Assembly: GCA_963932145.1 (NCBI GenBank)
Contig: CAWVQA010000092.1
Location: forward strand, 310,001 to 374,000
Reading direction: 5' to 3'
DNA from: Acanthosepion lycidas
Lineage: Eukaryota > Mollusca > Cephalopoda > Sepiida > Sepiidae
DNA: 64,000 bases
Of the stretch, positions 51,131 through 62,989 are shown piece after piece (the stretch's first letter is position 1; each line of letters begins with the position of its first letter). The notes beneath the pieces are model-generated. The model searched no databases and was not told the DNA's origin. It was given only the letters and a program-made list of their open reading frames with translations. Made by a program: the position numbers and the translations under genes.

Positions 51131-52135
51131 TTGCCTTCAAATTCATACCGTGATCGTAGCATGCCTGGACTCGACTCATATGACTGGGATTTCCATGAAA
51201 AAGATTGTGGGCACAAAATGCGTGATCACTGCACATTTCTCTTCTGTTTCCCATTACTATTTCTATTTTACTTCCTCAATTTAGCATTATGGACAGGGAA
51301 AGACCTAATCTAAGATCTGCAAAAAAATATTTTGCCTTCAAATTCATACCGTGATCGTAGCATGCATGGACTCGACTCATATGACTGGGATTTCCATGAA
51401 AAAGATTGTGGGCACAAAATGCGTGATCACTGTACATTTCTCTTCTGTTTCCCATTACTATTTCTATTTTACTTCCTCAATTTAGCATTATGGACAGGGA
51501 AAGACCTAATCTAAGATCTGCAAAAAAATATTTTGCCTTCAAATTCATACCGTGATCGTAGCATGCATGGACTCGACTCATATGACTGGGATTTCCATGA
51601 AAAAGATTGTGGGCACAAAATGCGTGATCACTGTACATTTCTCTTCTGCTTCCCATTACTCTTTCTATTTTACTTCCTCAATTTAGCATTATGGACAGGG
51701 AAAGACCTAATCTAAGATCTGCAAAAAAATATTTTGCCTTCAAATTCATACCGTGATCGTAGCATGCCTGGACTCGACTCATGTAACTGGGATTTCAATG
51801 AAAAAGATTGTGGGCACAAAATGCGTGATCACTGTACTTTTCTCTTCTGTTTCCCATTACTATTTCTATTTTACTTCCTCAATTTAGCATTATGGACAGG
51901 GAAAGACCTAATCTAAGATCTGCAAAAAAATATTTTGCCTTCAAATTCATACCGTGATCGTAGCATGCATGGACTCGACTCATATGACTGGGATTTCCAT
52001 GAAAAAGATTGCGGGCACAAAATGGGTGATCACTGTACATTTCTCTTCTGTTTCCCATTACTATTTCTATTTTACTTCCTCAATTTAGCATTATGGACAG
52101 GGAAAGACCTAATCTAAGATCTGCAAAAAAATATT

Positions 52136-53542
52136 TGGCCTTCAAATTCATACCTTGATCGTAGCATGCCTGGACTCTACTCATATGACTGGGATTTCCA
52201 TGAAAAAGATTGTGGGCACAAAATGCGTGATCACTGTACATTTCTCTTCTGTTTCCCATTACTATTTCTATTTTACTTCCTGAATTTAGCATTATGGACA
52301 GGGAAAGACCTAATCTGAGATCTGCAAAAAAATATTTTGCCTTCAAATTCATACCGTGATCGTAGCATGCATGGACTCGACTCATATGACTGGGATTTCC
52401 ATGAAAAAGATTGTGGGCACAAAATGGGTGATCTCTGTACATTTCTCTTCTGTTTCCCATTACTATTTCTATTTTACTTCCTCAATTTAGAATTATGGAC
52501 AGGGAAAGACCTAATCTAAGATCAGCAAAAAAATATTTTGCCTTCAAATTCATACCGTGATCGTAGCATGCATGGACTCGACTCATATGACTGGGATTTC
52601 CATGAAAAAGATTGTGGGCAGAAAATGGGTGATCACCGTACATTTCTCTTCTGTTTCCCATTACTATTTCTATTTTACTTCCTCAATTTAGCATTATGGA
52701 CAGGGAAAGACCTAATCTAAGATCTGCAAAAAAATATTTTGCCTTCAAATTCATACCGTGATCGTAGCATGCCTGGACTCGACTCATATAACTGGGATTT
52801 CCATGAAAAAGATTGTGAGCACAAAATGCGTGATCACTGTACATTTCTCTTCTGTTTCCCATTACTATTTCTATTTTACTTCCTCAATTTAGCATTATGG
52901 ACAGGGAAAGACCTAATCTAAGATCTGCAAAAAAATATTTTGCCTTCAAATTCATACCGTGATCGTAGCATGCATGGACTCGTCTCATATGACTGGGATT
53001 TCCATGAAAAAGATTGTGGGCACAAAATGGGTGATCACTGTAAATTTCTCTTCTGTTTCCCATTACTATTTCTATTTTACTTCCTCAATTTAGCATTATG
53101 GACTGGGAAAGACCTAATCTAAGATCTGCAAAAAAATATTTTGCCTTCAAATTCATACCGTGATCGTAGCATGCATGGACTCGACTCATATGACTGGGAT
53201 TTCCATGAAAAAGATTGCGGGCACAAAATGGGTGATCTCTGTACATTTCTCTTCTGTTTTCCATTACTATTTCTATTTTACTTCTTCAATTTAGCATTAT
53301 GGACAGGGAAAGACGTAATCTAAGATCAGCAAAAAAATATTTTGCCTTCAAATTCATACCGTGATCGTAGCATGCATTGACTCGACTCATATGACTGGGA
53401 TTTCCATGAAAAAGATTGTGGGCACAAAATGTGTGATCACTGTACATTTCTCTTCTGTTTCCCATTACTATTTCTATTTTACTTCCTCAATTTAGCATTA
53501 TGGACAGGGAAAGACCTAATCTAAGATCTGCCAAAAAATATT
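52136..53542 (+). repeat. 1407-bp 7-mer HOR, copy 1
   Basis: The seven units in order are: ACCTTGATCG with GGACTCTAC and CCTGAATT; TTAGAATTATGG with GGTGATCTC; GGCAGAAAATGGG; ATATAACTGGG with TGTGAGCAC; GTCTC with GTAAATTT; GATTGCGGGC with TTCTTCAATT and GACGTAAT; and an ATGTGTGATC unit. Copies at 53543 and 55553 keep the order. Private changes here include ATATTTGGCC and GATCACCG; the last unit, like the next ones, is only lightly modified. Confidence 0.92.
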
Positions 53543-55552
53543 TTGCCTTCAAATTCATACCTTGATCGTAGCATGCCTGGACTCTACTCATATGACTGGG
53601 ATTTCCATGAAAAAGATTGTGGGCACAAAATGCGTGATCACTGTACATTTCTCTTCTGTTTCCCATTACTATTTCTATTTTACTTCCTGAATTTAGCATT
53701 ATGGACAGGGAAAGACCTAATCTGAGATCTGCAAAAAAATATTTTGCCTTCAAATTCATACCGTGATCGTAGCATGCATGGACTCGACTCATATGACTGG
53801 GATTTCCATGAAAAAGATTGTGGGCACAAAATGGGTGATCTCTGTACATTTCTCTTCTGTTTCCCATTACTATTTCTATTTTACTTCCTCAATTTAGAAT
53901 TATGGACAGGGAAAGACCTAATCTAAGATCAGCAAAAAAATATTTTGCCTTCAAATTCATACCGTGATCGTAGCATGCATGGACTCGACTCATATGACTG
54001 GGATTTCCATGAAAAAGATTGTGGGCAGAAAATGGGTGATCACTGTACATTTCTCTTCTGTTTCCCATTACTATTTCTATTTTACTTCCTCAATTTAGCA
54101 TTATGGACAGGGAAAGACCTAATCTAAGATCTGCAAAAAAATATTTTGCCTTCAAATTCATACCGTGATCGTAGCATGCCTGGACTCGACTCATATAACT
54201 GGGATTTCCATGAAAAAGATTGTGAGCACAAAATGCGTGATCACTGTACATTTCTCTTCTGTTTCCCATTACTATTTCTATTTTACTTCCTGAATTTAGC
54301 ATTATGGACAGGGAAAGACCTAATCTGAGATCTGCAAAAAAATATTTTGCCTTCAAATTCATACCGTGATCGTAGCATGCATGGACTCGACTCATATGAC
54401 TGGGATTTCCATGAAAAAGATTGTGGGCACAAAATGGGTGATCTCTGTACATTTCTCTTCTGTTTCCCATTACTATTTCTATTTTACTTCCTCAATTTAG
54501 AATTATGGACAGGGAAAGACCTAATCTAAGATCAGCAAAAAAATATTTTGCCTTCAAATTCATACCGTGATCGTAGCATGCATGGACTCGACTCATATGA
54601 CTGGGATTTCCATGAAAAAGATTGTGGGCAGAAAATGGGTGATCACTGTACATTTCTCTTCTGTTTCCCATTACTATTTCTATTTTACTTCCTCAATTTA
54701 GCATTATGGACAGGGAAAGACCTAATCTAAGATCTGCAAAAAAATATTTTGCCTTCAAATTCATACCGTGATCGTAGCATGCCTGGACTCGACTCATATA
54801 ACTGGGATTTCCATGAAAAAGATTGTGAGCACAAAATGCGTGACCACTGTACATTTCTCTTCTGTTTCCCATTACTATTTCTATTTTACTTCCTCAATTT
54901 AGCATTATGGACAGGGAAAGACCTAATCTAAGATCTGCAAAAAAATATTTTGCCTTCAAATTCATACCGTGATCGTAGCATGCATGGACTCGTCTCATAT
55001 GACTGGGATTTCCATGAAAAAGATTGTGGGCACAAAATGGGTGATCACTGTAAATTTCTCTTCTGTTTCCCATTACTATTTCTATTTTACTTCCTCAATT
55101 TAGCATTATGGACTGGGAAAGACCTAATCTAAGATCTGCAAAAAAATATTTTGCCTTCAAATTCATACCGTGATCGTAGCATGCATGGACTCGACTCATA
55201 TGACTGGGATTTCCATGAAAAAGATTGCGGGCACAAAATGGGTGATCTCTGTACATTTCTCTTCTGTTTTCCATTACTATTTCTATTTTACTTCTTCAAT
55301 TTAGCATTATGGACAGGGAAAGACGTAATCTAAGATCAGCAAAAAAATATTTTGCCTTCAAATTCATACCGTGATCGTAGCATGCATGGACTCGACTCAT
55401 ATGACTGGGATTTCCATGAGAAAGATTGTGGGCACAAAATGTGTGATCACTGTACATTTCTCTTCTGTTTCCCATTACTATTTCTATTTTACTTCCTCAA
55501 TTTAGCATTATGGACAGGGAAAGACCTAATCTAAGATCTGCAAAAAAATATT
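53543..55552 (+). repeat. 7-mer HOR expanded to 10 monomers
   Basis: Units 1-2-3 are followed by a hybrid at 54146 that starts as unit 4 (ATATAACTGGG, TGTGAGCAC) and ends as unit 1 (CCTGAATT, CTGAGATC). Units 2 to 7 then follow. The hybrid marks the exact place where a three-monomer (603-bp) duplication arose by crossover between misaligned units 4 and 1. Confidence 0.92.
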
Positions 55553-56959
55553 TTGCCTTCAAATTCATACCTTGATCGTAGCATGCCTGGACTCTACTCA
55601 TATGACTGGGATTTCCATGAAAAAGATTGTGGGCACAAAATGCGTGATCACTGTACATTTCTCTTCTGTTTCCCATTACTATTTCTATTTTACTTCCTGA
55701 ATTTAGCATTATGGACAGGGAAAGACCTAATCTGAGATCTGCAAAAAAATATTTTGCCTTCAAATTCATACCGTGATCGTAGCATGCATGGACTCGACTC
55801 ATATGACTGGGATTTCCATGAAAAAGATTGTGGGCACAAAATGGGTGATCTCTGTACATTTCTCTTCTGTTTCCCATTACTATTTCTATTTTACTTCCTC
55901 AATTTAGAATTATGGACAGGGAAAGACCTAATCTAAGATCAGCAAAAAAATATTTTGCCTTCAAATTCATACCGTGATCGTAGCATGCATGGACTCGACT
56001 CATATGACTGGGATTTCCATGAAAAAGATTGTGGGCAGAAAATGGGTGATCACTGTACATTTCTCTTCTGTTTCCCATTACTATTTCTATTTTACTTCCT
56101 CAATTTAGCATTATGGACAGGGAAAGACCTAATCTAAGATCTGCAAAAAAATATTTTGCCTTCAAATTCATACCGTGATCGTAGCATGCCTGGACTCGAC
56201 TCATATAACTGGGATTTCCATGAAAAAGATTGTGAGCACAAAATGCGTGATCACTGTACATTTCTCTTCTGTTTCCCATTACTATTTCTATTTTACTTCC
56301 TCAATTTAGCATTATGGACAGGGAAAGACCTAATCTAAGATCTGCAAAAAAATATTTTGCCTTCAAATTCATACCGTGATCGTAGCATGCATGGACTCGT
56401 CTCATATGACTGGGATTTCCATGAAAAAGATTGTGGGCACAAAATGGGTGATCACTGTAAATTTCTCTTCTGTTTCCCATTACTATTTCTATTTTACTTC
56501 CTCAATTTAGCATTATGGACTGGGAAAGACCTAATCTAAGATCTGCAAAAAAATATTTTGCCTTCAAATTCATACCGTGATCGTAGCATGCATGGACTCG
56601 ACTCATATGACTGGGATTTCCATGAAAAAGATTGCGGGCACAAAATGGGTGATCTCTGTACATTTCTCTTCTGTTTTCCATTACTATTTCTATTTTACTT
56701 CTTCAATTTAGCATTATGGACAGGGAAAGACGTAATCTAAGATCAGCAAAAAAATATTTTGCCTTCAAATTCATACCGTGATCGTAGCATGCATGGACTC
56801 GACTCATATGACTGGGATTTCCATGAAAAAGATTGTGGGCACAAAATGTGTGATCACTGTACATTTCTCTTCTGTTTCCCATTACTATTTCTATTTTACT
56901 TCCTCAATTTAGCATTATGGACAGGGAAAGACCTAATCTAAGATCTGCAAAAAAATATT
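55553..56959 (+). repeat. 1407-bp 7-mer HOR, copy 3
   Basis: All seven units are in the order of copy 1. Against copy 1, I noted only a handful of substitutions over 1407 bp, so identity is above 99%. Confidence 0.92.
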
Positions 56960-57361
56960 TTGCCTTCAAATTCATACCTTGATCGTAGCATGCCTGGACT
57001 CTACTCATATGACTGGGATTTCCATGAAAAAGATTGTGGGCACAAAATGCGTGATCACTGTACATTTCTCTTCTGTTTCCCATTACTATTTCTATTTTAC
57101 TTCCTGAATTTAGCATTATGGACAGGGAAAGACCTAATCTGAGATCTGCAAAAAAATATTTTGCCTTCAAATTCATACCGTGATCGTAGCATGCATGGAC
57201 TCGACTCATATGACTGGGATTTCCATGAAAAAGATTGTGGGCACAAAATGGGTGATCTCTGTACATTTCTCTTCTGTTTCCCATTACTATTTCTATTTTA
57301 CTTCCTCAATTTAGCATTATGGACAGGGAAAGACCTAATCTGAGATCTGCAAAAAAATATT
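56960..57361 (+). repeat. 7-mer HOR tail (units 1 and 2)
   Basis: Unit 1 (ACCTTGATCG, GGACTCTAC) is followed by a unit 2 variant that has TTAGCATTATGG instead of TTAGAATTATGG and ends CTGAGATC. After this the 7-mer order stops, so this is the border to domain V. Confidence 0.87.
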
Positions 57362-58366
57362 TTGCCTTCAAATTCATACCGTGATCGTAGCATGCATGGA
57401 CTCGACTCATATGACTGGGATTTCCATGAAAAAGATTGTGGGCACAAAATGGGTGATCTCTGTACATTTCTCTCCTGTTTCCCATTACTATTTCTATTTT
57501 ACTTCCTCAATTTAGCATTATGGACAGGGAAAGACGTAATCTAAGATCAGCAAAAAAGTATTTTGCCTTCAAATTCATACCGTGATCGTAGCATGCATGG
57601 ATTCGACTCATATGACTGGGATTTCCATGAAAAAGATTGTGGGCACAAAATGGGGGATCACTGTACATTTCTCTTCTACTTCCCATTACTTTTTCTATTT
57701 TACTTCCTCAATTTAGCATTATGGACAGGGAAAGACCTAATCTAAGATCTGCAAAAAAATATTTTGCCTCCAAATTCATACCGTGATCGTAGCATGCCTG
57801 GACACGACTCATATGACTGGGATTTCCATGAAAAAGATTGTGGGCACAAAATGCGTGATCACTGTACATTTCTCTTTTGTTTCCCATTACTATTTCTATT
57901 TTACTTCCTCAATTTAGCATTATGGACAGGGAAAGACCTAATCTAAGATCAGCAAAAAAATATTTTGCCTTCAAATTCATACCGCGAACGTAGCATGCAT
58001 GGACTCGACTCATATGACTGGGATTTCCATGAAAAAGATTGTGGGCACAAAATGGGTGATCACTGTACATTTCTCTTCTATTTCCCATTAGTCTTTCTAT
58101 TTTACTTCCTCAATTTAGCATTATGGACTGGGAAAGACCTAATCTAAGATCTGCAAAAAAATATTTTGCCTTCAAATTCATACCGTGATCGTAGCATGCA
58201 TGGACTCTACTCATATGACTGGGATTTCCATGAAAAAGATTGTGGGAACAAAATGCTTGATCACTGTACATTTCTCTTCTGTTTCCCATTACTATTTCTA
58301 TTTTACTTCCTCAATTTAGCATTATGGACAGGGAAAGACCTAATCTAAGATCTGCAAAAAAATATT

Positions 58367-59371
58367 TTGCCTTCAAATACATACCGTGATCGTAGCATGC
58401 ATGGACTCGTCTCATATGACTGGGATTTCCATGAAAAAGATTGTGGGCAGAAAATGTGTGATCACTGTACATTTCTCTTCTGTTTCCCATTACTATTTCT
58501 ATTTTACTTCCTCAATTTAGCATTATGGACAGGGAAAGACCTAATCTAAGATCTGCAAAAAAATATTTTGCCTTCAAATTCATACCGTGATCGTAGCATG
58601 CATGGACGCATCTCATATGACTGGGATTTCCATGAAAAAGATTGTGGGCAGAAAATGTGTGATCACTGTACATTTCTGTTCTGTTTCCCATTACTATTTC
58701 TATTTTACTTCCTCAATTTAGCATTATGGACAGGGAAAGACCTAATCTGAGATCTGCAAAAAAATATTTTGCCTTCAAATTCATACCGTGATCGTAGCAT
58801 GCCTGGACTCGACTCATATGACTGGGATTTCCATGAAAAAGATTGTGGGCACAAAATGGGTGATCACTGTACATTTCTCTTCTGTTTCCCATTACTATTT
58901 CTATTTTACTTCCTCAATTTAGCATTATGGACAGGGAAAGACGTAATCTAAGATCAGCAAAAAAATATTTTGCCTTCAAATTCATACCGTGATCGTAGCA
59001 TGCATGGACTCGACTCATATGACTGGGATTTCCATGAAAAAGATTGTGGGCACAAAATGGGTGATCACTGTACATTTCTCTTCTCTTTCCCATTACTATT
59101 TCTATTTTACTTCCTCAATTTAGCTTTATGGACAGGGAAAGACCTAATCTAAGATCTGCAAAAAAATATTTTGCCTTTAAATTCATACCGTGATCGTAGC
59201 ATGCCTGGACTAGACTCATATGACTGGGATTTCCATGAAAAAGATTGTGGGCACAAAATGCGTGATCACTGTACATTTCTCTTCTGTTTCCCATTACTAT
59301 TTCTATTTTACTTCCTCAATTTAGCATTATGGACAGGGAAAGACCTAATCTAAGATCTGCAAAAAAATATT
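58367..59371 (+). repeat. 1005-bp 5-mer HOR, copy 1
   Basis: The five units start at 58367, 58568, 58769, 58970 and 59171. The marks are AAATACATACC; GGACGCATCTC (GGACTCATCTC in other copies); GACGTAAT with AGATCAGC; CTTCTCTTTCC with TTAGCTTTATGG; and GCCTTTAAATTC with GGACTAGAC. The next unit (59372) repeats the first. Confidence 0.87.
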
Positions 59372-60376
59372 TTGCCTTCAAATACATACCGTGATCGTAG
59401 CATGCATGGACTCGTCTCATATGACTGGGATTTCCATGAAAAAGATTGTGGGCAGAAAATGTGTGATCACTGTACATTTCTCTTCTGTTTCCCATTACTA
59501 TTTCTATTTTACTTCCTCAATTTAGCATTATGGACAGGGAAAGACCTAATCTGAGATCTGCAAAAAAATATTTTGCCTTCAAATTCATACCGTGATCGTA
59601 GCATGCATGGACTCATCTCATATGACTGGGATTTCCATGAAAAAGATTGTGGGCACAAAATGGGTGATCTCTGTACATTTCTCTTCTGTTTCCCATTACT
59701 ATATCTATTTTACTTCCTCAATTTAGCATTATGGACAGGGAAAGACCTAATCTGAGATCTGCAAAAAAATATTTTGCCTTCAAATTCATACCGTGATCGT
59801 AGCATGCATGGACTCGACTCATATGACTGGGATTTCCATGAAAAAGATTGTGGGCACAAAATGGGTGATCACTGTACATTTCTCTTCTGTTTCCCATTAC
59901 TATTTCTATTTTACTTCCTTAATTTAGCATTATGGACAGGGAAAGACCTAATCTGAGATCTGCAAAAAAATATTTTGCCTTCAAATTCATACCGTGATCG
60001 TAGCATGCATGGACTCGACTCATATGACTGGGATTTCCATGAAAAAGATTGTGGGCACAAAATGTGTGATCACTGTACATTTCTCTTCTGTTTCCCATTA
60101 CTATTTCTATTTTACTTCCTCAATTTAGCATTATGGACAGGGAAAGACGTAATCTAAGATCAGCAAAAAAATATTTTGCCTTCAAATTCATACCGTGATT
60201 GTAGCATGCATGGACTCGACTCATATGACTGGGATTTCCATGAAAAAGATTGTGGGAACAAAATGCTTGATCACTGTACATTTCTCTTCTGTTTCCCATT
60301 ACTATTTCTATTTTACTTCCTTAATTTAGCATTATGGACAGGGAAAGACCTAATCTAAGATCTGCAAAAAAATATT

Positions 60377-61381
60377 TTGCCTTCAAATACATACCGTGAT
60401 CGTAGCATGCATGGACTCGTCTCATATGACTGGGATTTCCATGAAAAAGATTGTGGGCAGAAAATGTGTGATCACTGTACATTTCTCTTCTGTTTCCCAT
60501 TACTATTTCTATTTTACTTCCTCAATTTAGCATTATGGACAGGGAAAGACCTAATCTAAGATCTGCAAAAAAATATTTTGCCTTCAAATTCATACCGTGA
60601 TCGTAGCATGCATGGACTCATCTCATATGACTGGGATTTCCATGAAAAAGATTGTGGGCAGAAAATGTGTGATCACTGTACATTTCTCTTCTGTTTCCCA
60701 TTACTATTTCTATTTTACTTCCTCAATTTAGCATTATGGACAGGGAAAGACCTAATCTGAGATCTGCAAAAAAATATTTTGCCTTCAAATTCATACCGTG
60801 ATCGTAGCATGCCTGGACTCGACTCATATGACTGGGATTTCCATGAAAAAGATTGTGGGCACAAAATGGGTGATCACTGTACATTTCTCTTCTGTTTCCC
60901 ATTACTATTTCTATTTTACTTCCTCAATTTAGCATTATGGACAGGGAAAGACGTAATCTAAGATCAGCAAAAAAATATTTTGCCTTCAAATTCATACCGT
61001 GATCGTAGCATGCATGGACTCGACTCATATGACTGGGATTTCCATGAAAAAGATTGTGGGCACAAAATGGGTGATCACTGTACATTTCTCTTCTCTTTCC
61101 CATTACTATTTCTATTTTACTTCCTCAATTTAGCTTTATGGACAGGGAAAGACCTAATCTAAGATCTGCAAAAAAATATTTTGCCTTTAAATTCATACCG
61201 TGATCGTAGCATGCCTGGACTAGACTCATATGACTGGGATTTCCATGAAAAAGATTGTGGGCACAAAATGGGTGATCTCTGTACATTTCTCTTCTGTTTC
61301 CCATTACTATATCTATTTTACTTCCTCAATTTAGCATTATGGACAGGGAAAGACCTAATCTGAGATCTGCAAAAAAATATT
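60377..61381 (+). repeat. 1005-bp 5-mer HOR, copy 2
   Basis: The first four units match copy 1. The fifth (61181) starts like the GCCTTTAAATTC unit but continues with GGTGATCTC, ACTATATCT and CTGAGATC, marks of the monomer at 59573. It is a crossover hybrid leading into a different block. Confidence 0.87.
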
Positions 61382-61984
61382 TTGCCTTCAAATTCATACC
61401 GTGATCGTAGCATGCATGGACTCGACTCATATGACTGGGATTTCCATGAAAAAGATTGTGGGCACAAAATGGGTGATCTCTGTACATTTCTCTTCTGTTT
61501 CCCATTACTATTTCTATTTTACTTCCTCAATTTAGCATTATGGACAGGGAAAGACGTAATCTAAGATCAGCAAAAAAGTATTTTGCCTTCAAATTCATAC
61601 CGTGATCGTAGCATGCATGGACTCGACTCATATGACTGGGATTTCCATGAAAAAGATTGTGGGCACAAAATGGGTGATCACTGTACATTTCTCTTCTGCT
61701 TCCCATTACTATTTCTATTTTACTTCCTCAATTTAGCATTATGGACAGGGAAAGACCTAATCTAAGATCTGCAAAAAAATATTTTGCCTCCAAATTCATA
61801 CCGTGATCGTAGCATGCCTGGACTCGACTCATATGACTGGGATTTCCATGAAAAAGATTGTGGGCACAAAATGCGTGATCACTGTACATTTCTCTTTTGT
61901 TTCCCATTACTATTTCTATTTTACTTCCTCAATTTAGCATTATGGACAGGGAAAGACCTAATCTAAGATCAGCAAAAAAATATT

Positions 61985-62989
61985 TTGCCTTCAAATTCAT
62001 ACCGCGAACGTAGCATGCATGGACTCGACTCATATGACTGGGATTTCCATGAAAAAGATTGTGGGCAGAAAATGTGTGATCACTGTACATTTCTCTTCTG
62101 TTTCCCATTACTATTTCTATTTTACTTCCTCAATTTAGCATTATGGACAGGGAAAGACCTAATCTAAGATCTGCAAAAAAATATTTTGCCTTCAAATTCA
62201 TACCGTGATCGTAGCATGCATGGACTCATCTCATATGACTGGGATTTCCATGAAAAAGATTGTGGGCAGAAAATGTGTGATCACTGTACATTTCTCTTCT
62301 GTTTCCCATTACTATTTCTATTTTACTTCCTCAATTTAGCATTATGGACAGGGAAAGACCTAATCTGAGATCTGCAAAAAAATATTTTGCCTTCAAATTC
62401 ATACCGTGATCGTAGCATGCCTGGACTCGACTCATATGACTGGGATTTCCATGAAAAAGATTGTGGGCACAAAATGGGTGATCACTGTACATTTCTCTTC
62501 TGTTTCCCATTACTATTTCTATTTTACTTCCTCAATTTAGCATTATGGACAGGGAAAGACGTAATCTAAGATCAGGAAAAAAATATTTTGCCTTCAAATT
62601 CATACCGTGATCGTAGCATGCATGGACTCGACTCATATGACTGGGATTTCCATGAAAAAGATTGTGGGCACAAAATGGGTGATCACTGTACATTTCTCTT
62701 CTCTTTCCCATTACTATTTCTATTTTACTTCCTCAATTTAGCTTTATGGACAGGGAAAGACCTAATCTAAGATCTGCAAAAAAATATTTTGCCTTTAAAT
62801 TCATACCGTGATCGTAGCATGCCTGGACTAGACTCATATGACTGGGATTTCCATGAAAAAGATTGTGGGCACAAAATGCGTGATCACTGTACATTTCTCT
62901 TCTGTTTCCCATTACTATTTCTATTTTACTTCCTCAATTTAGCATTATGGACAGGGAAAGACCTAATCTAAGATCTGCAAAAAAATATT
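61985..62989 (+). repeat. 1005-bp 5-mer HOR, copy 3 with hybrid first unit
   Basis: The first unit has the CCGCGAACG start of the 57965 monomer but the GGCAGAAAATGTG body of the 5-mer's first unit. Units two to five are regular, and the cycle continues with AAATACATACC at 62990. Confidence 0.86.

Larger units (their letters stand above)
44098..52135 (+). repeat. Domain III: mixed monomers with an 804-bp 4-mer
   Basis: Recurrent marks are CTTGTATTTCC, GGGCCGAAAATG, CTGTTCTGTTCCCC, ATATAACTGGG and ATGCTTGATC. A 4-mer with these marks appears at 45102, 45906 and 50327 and in part at 46911. Units typical of the domain IV 7-mer first appear at 49323-50125. Two monomers are one base short (44701 and 49926). 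Confidence 0.83.
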
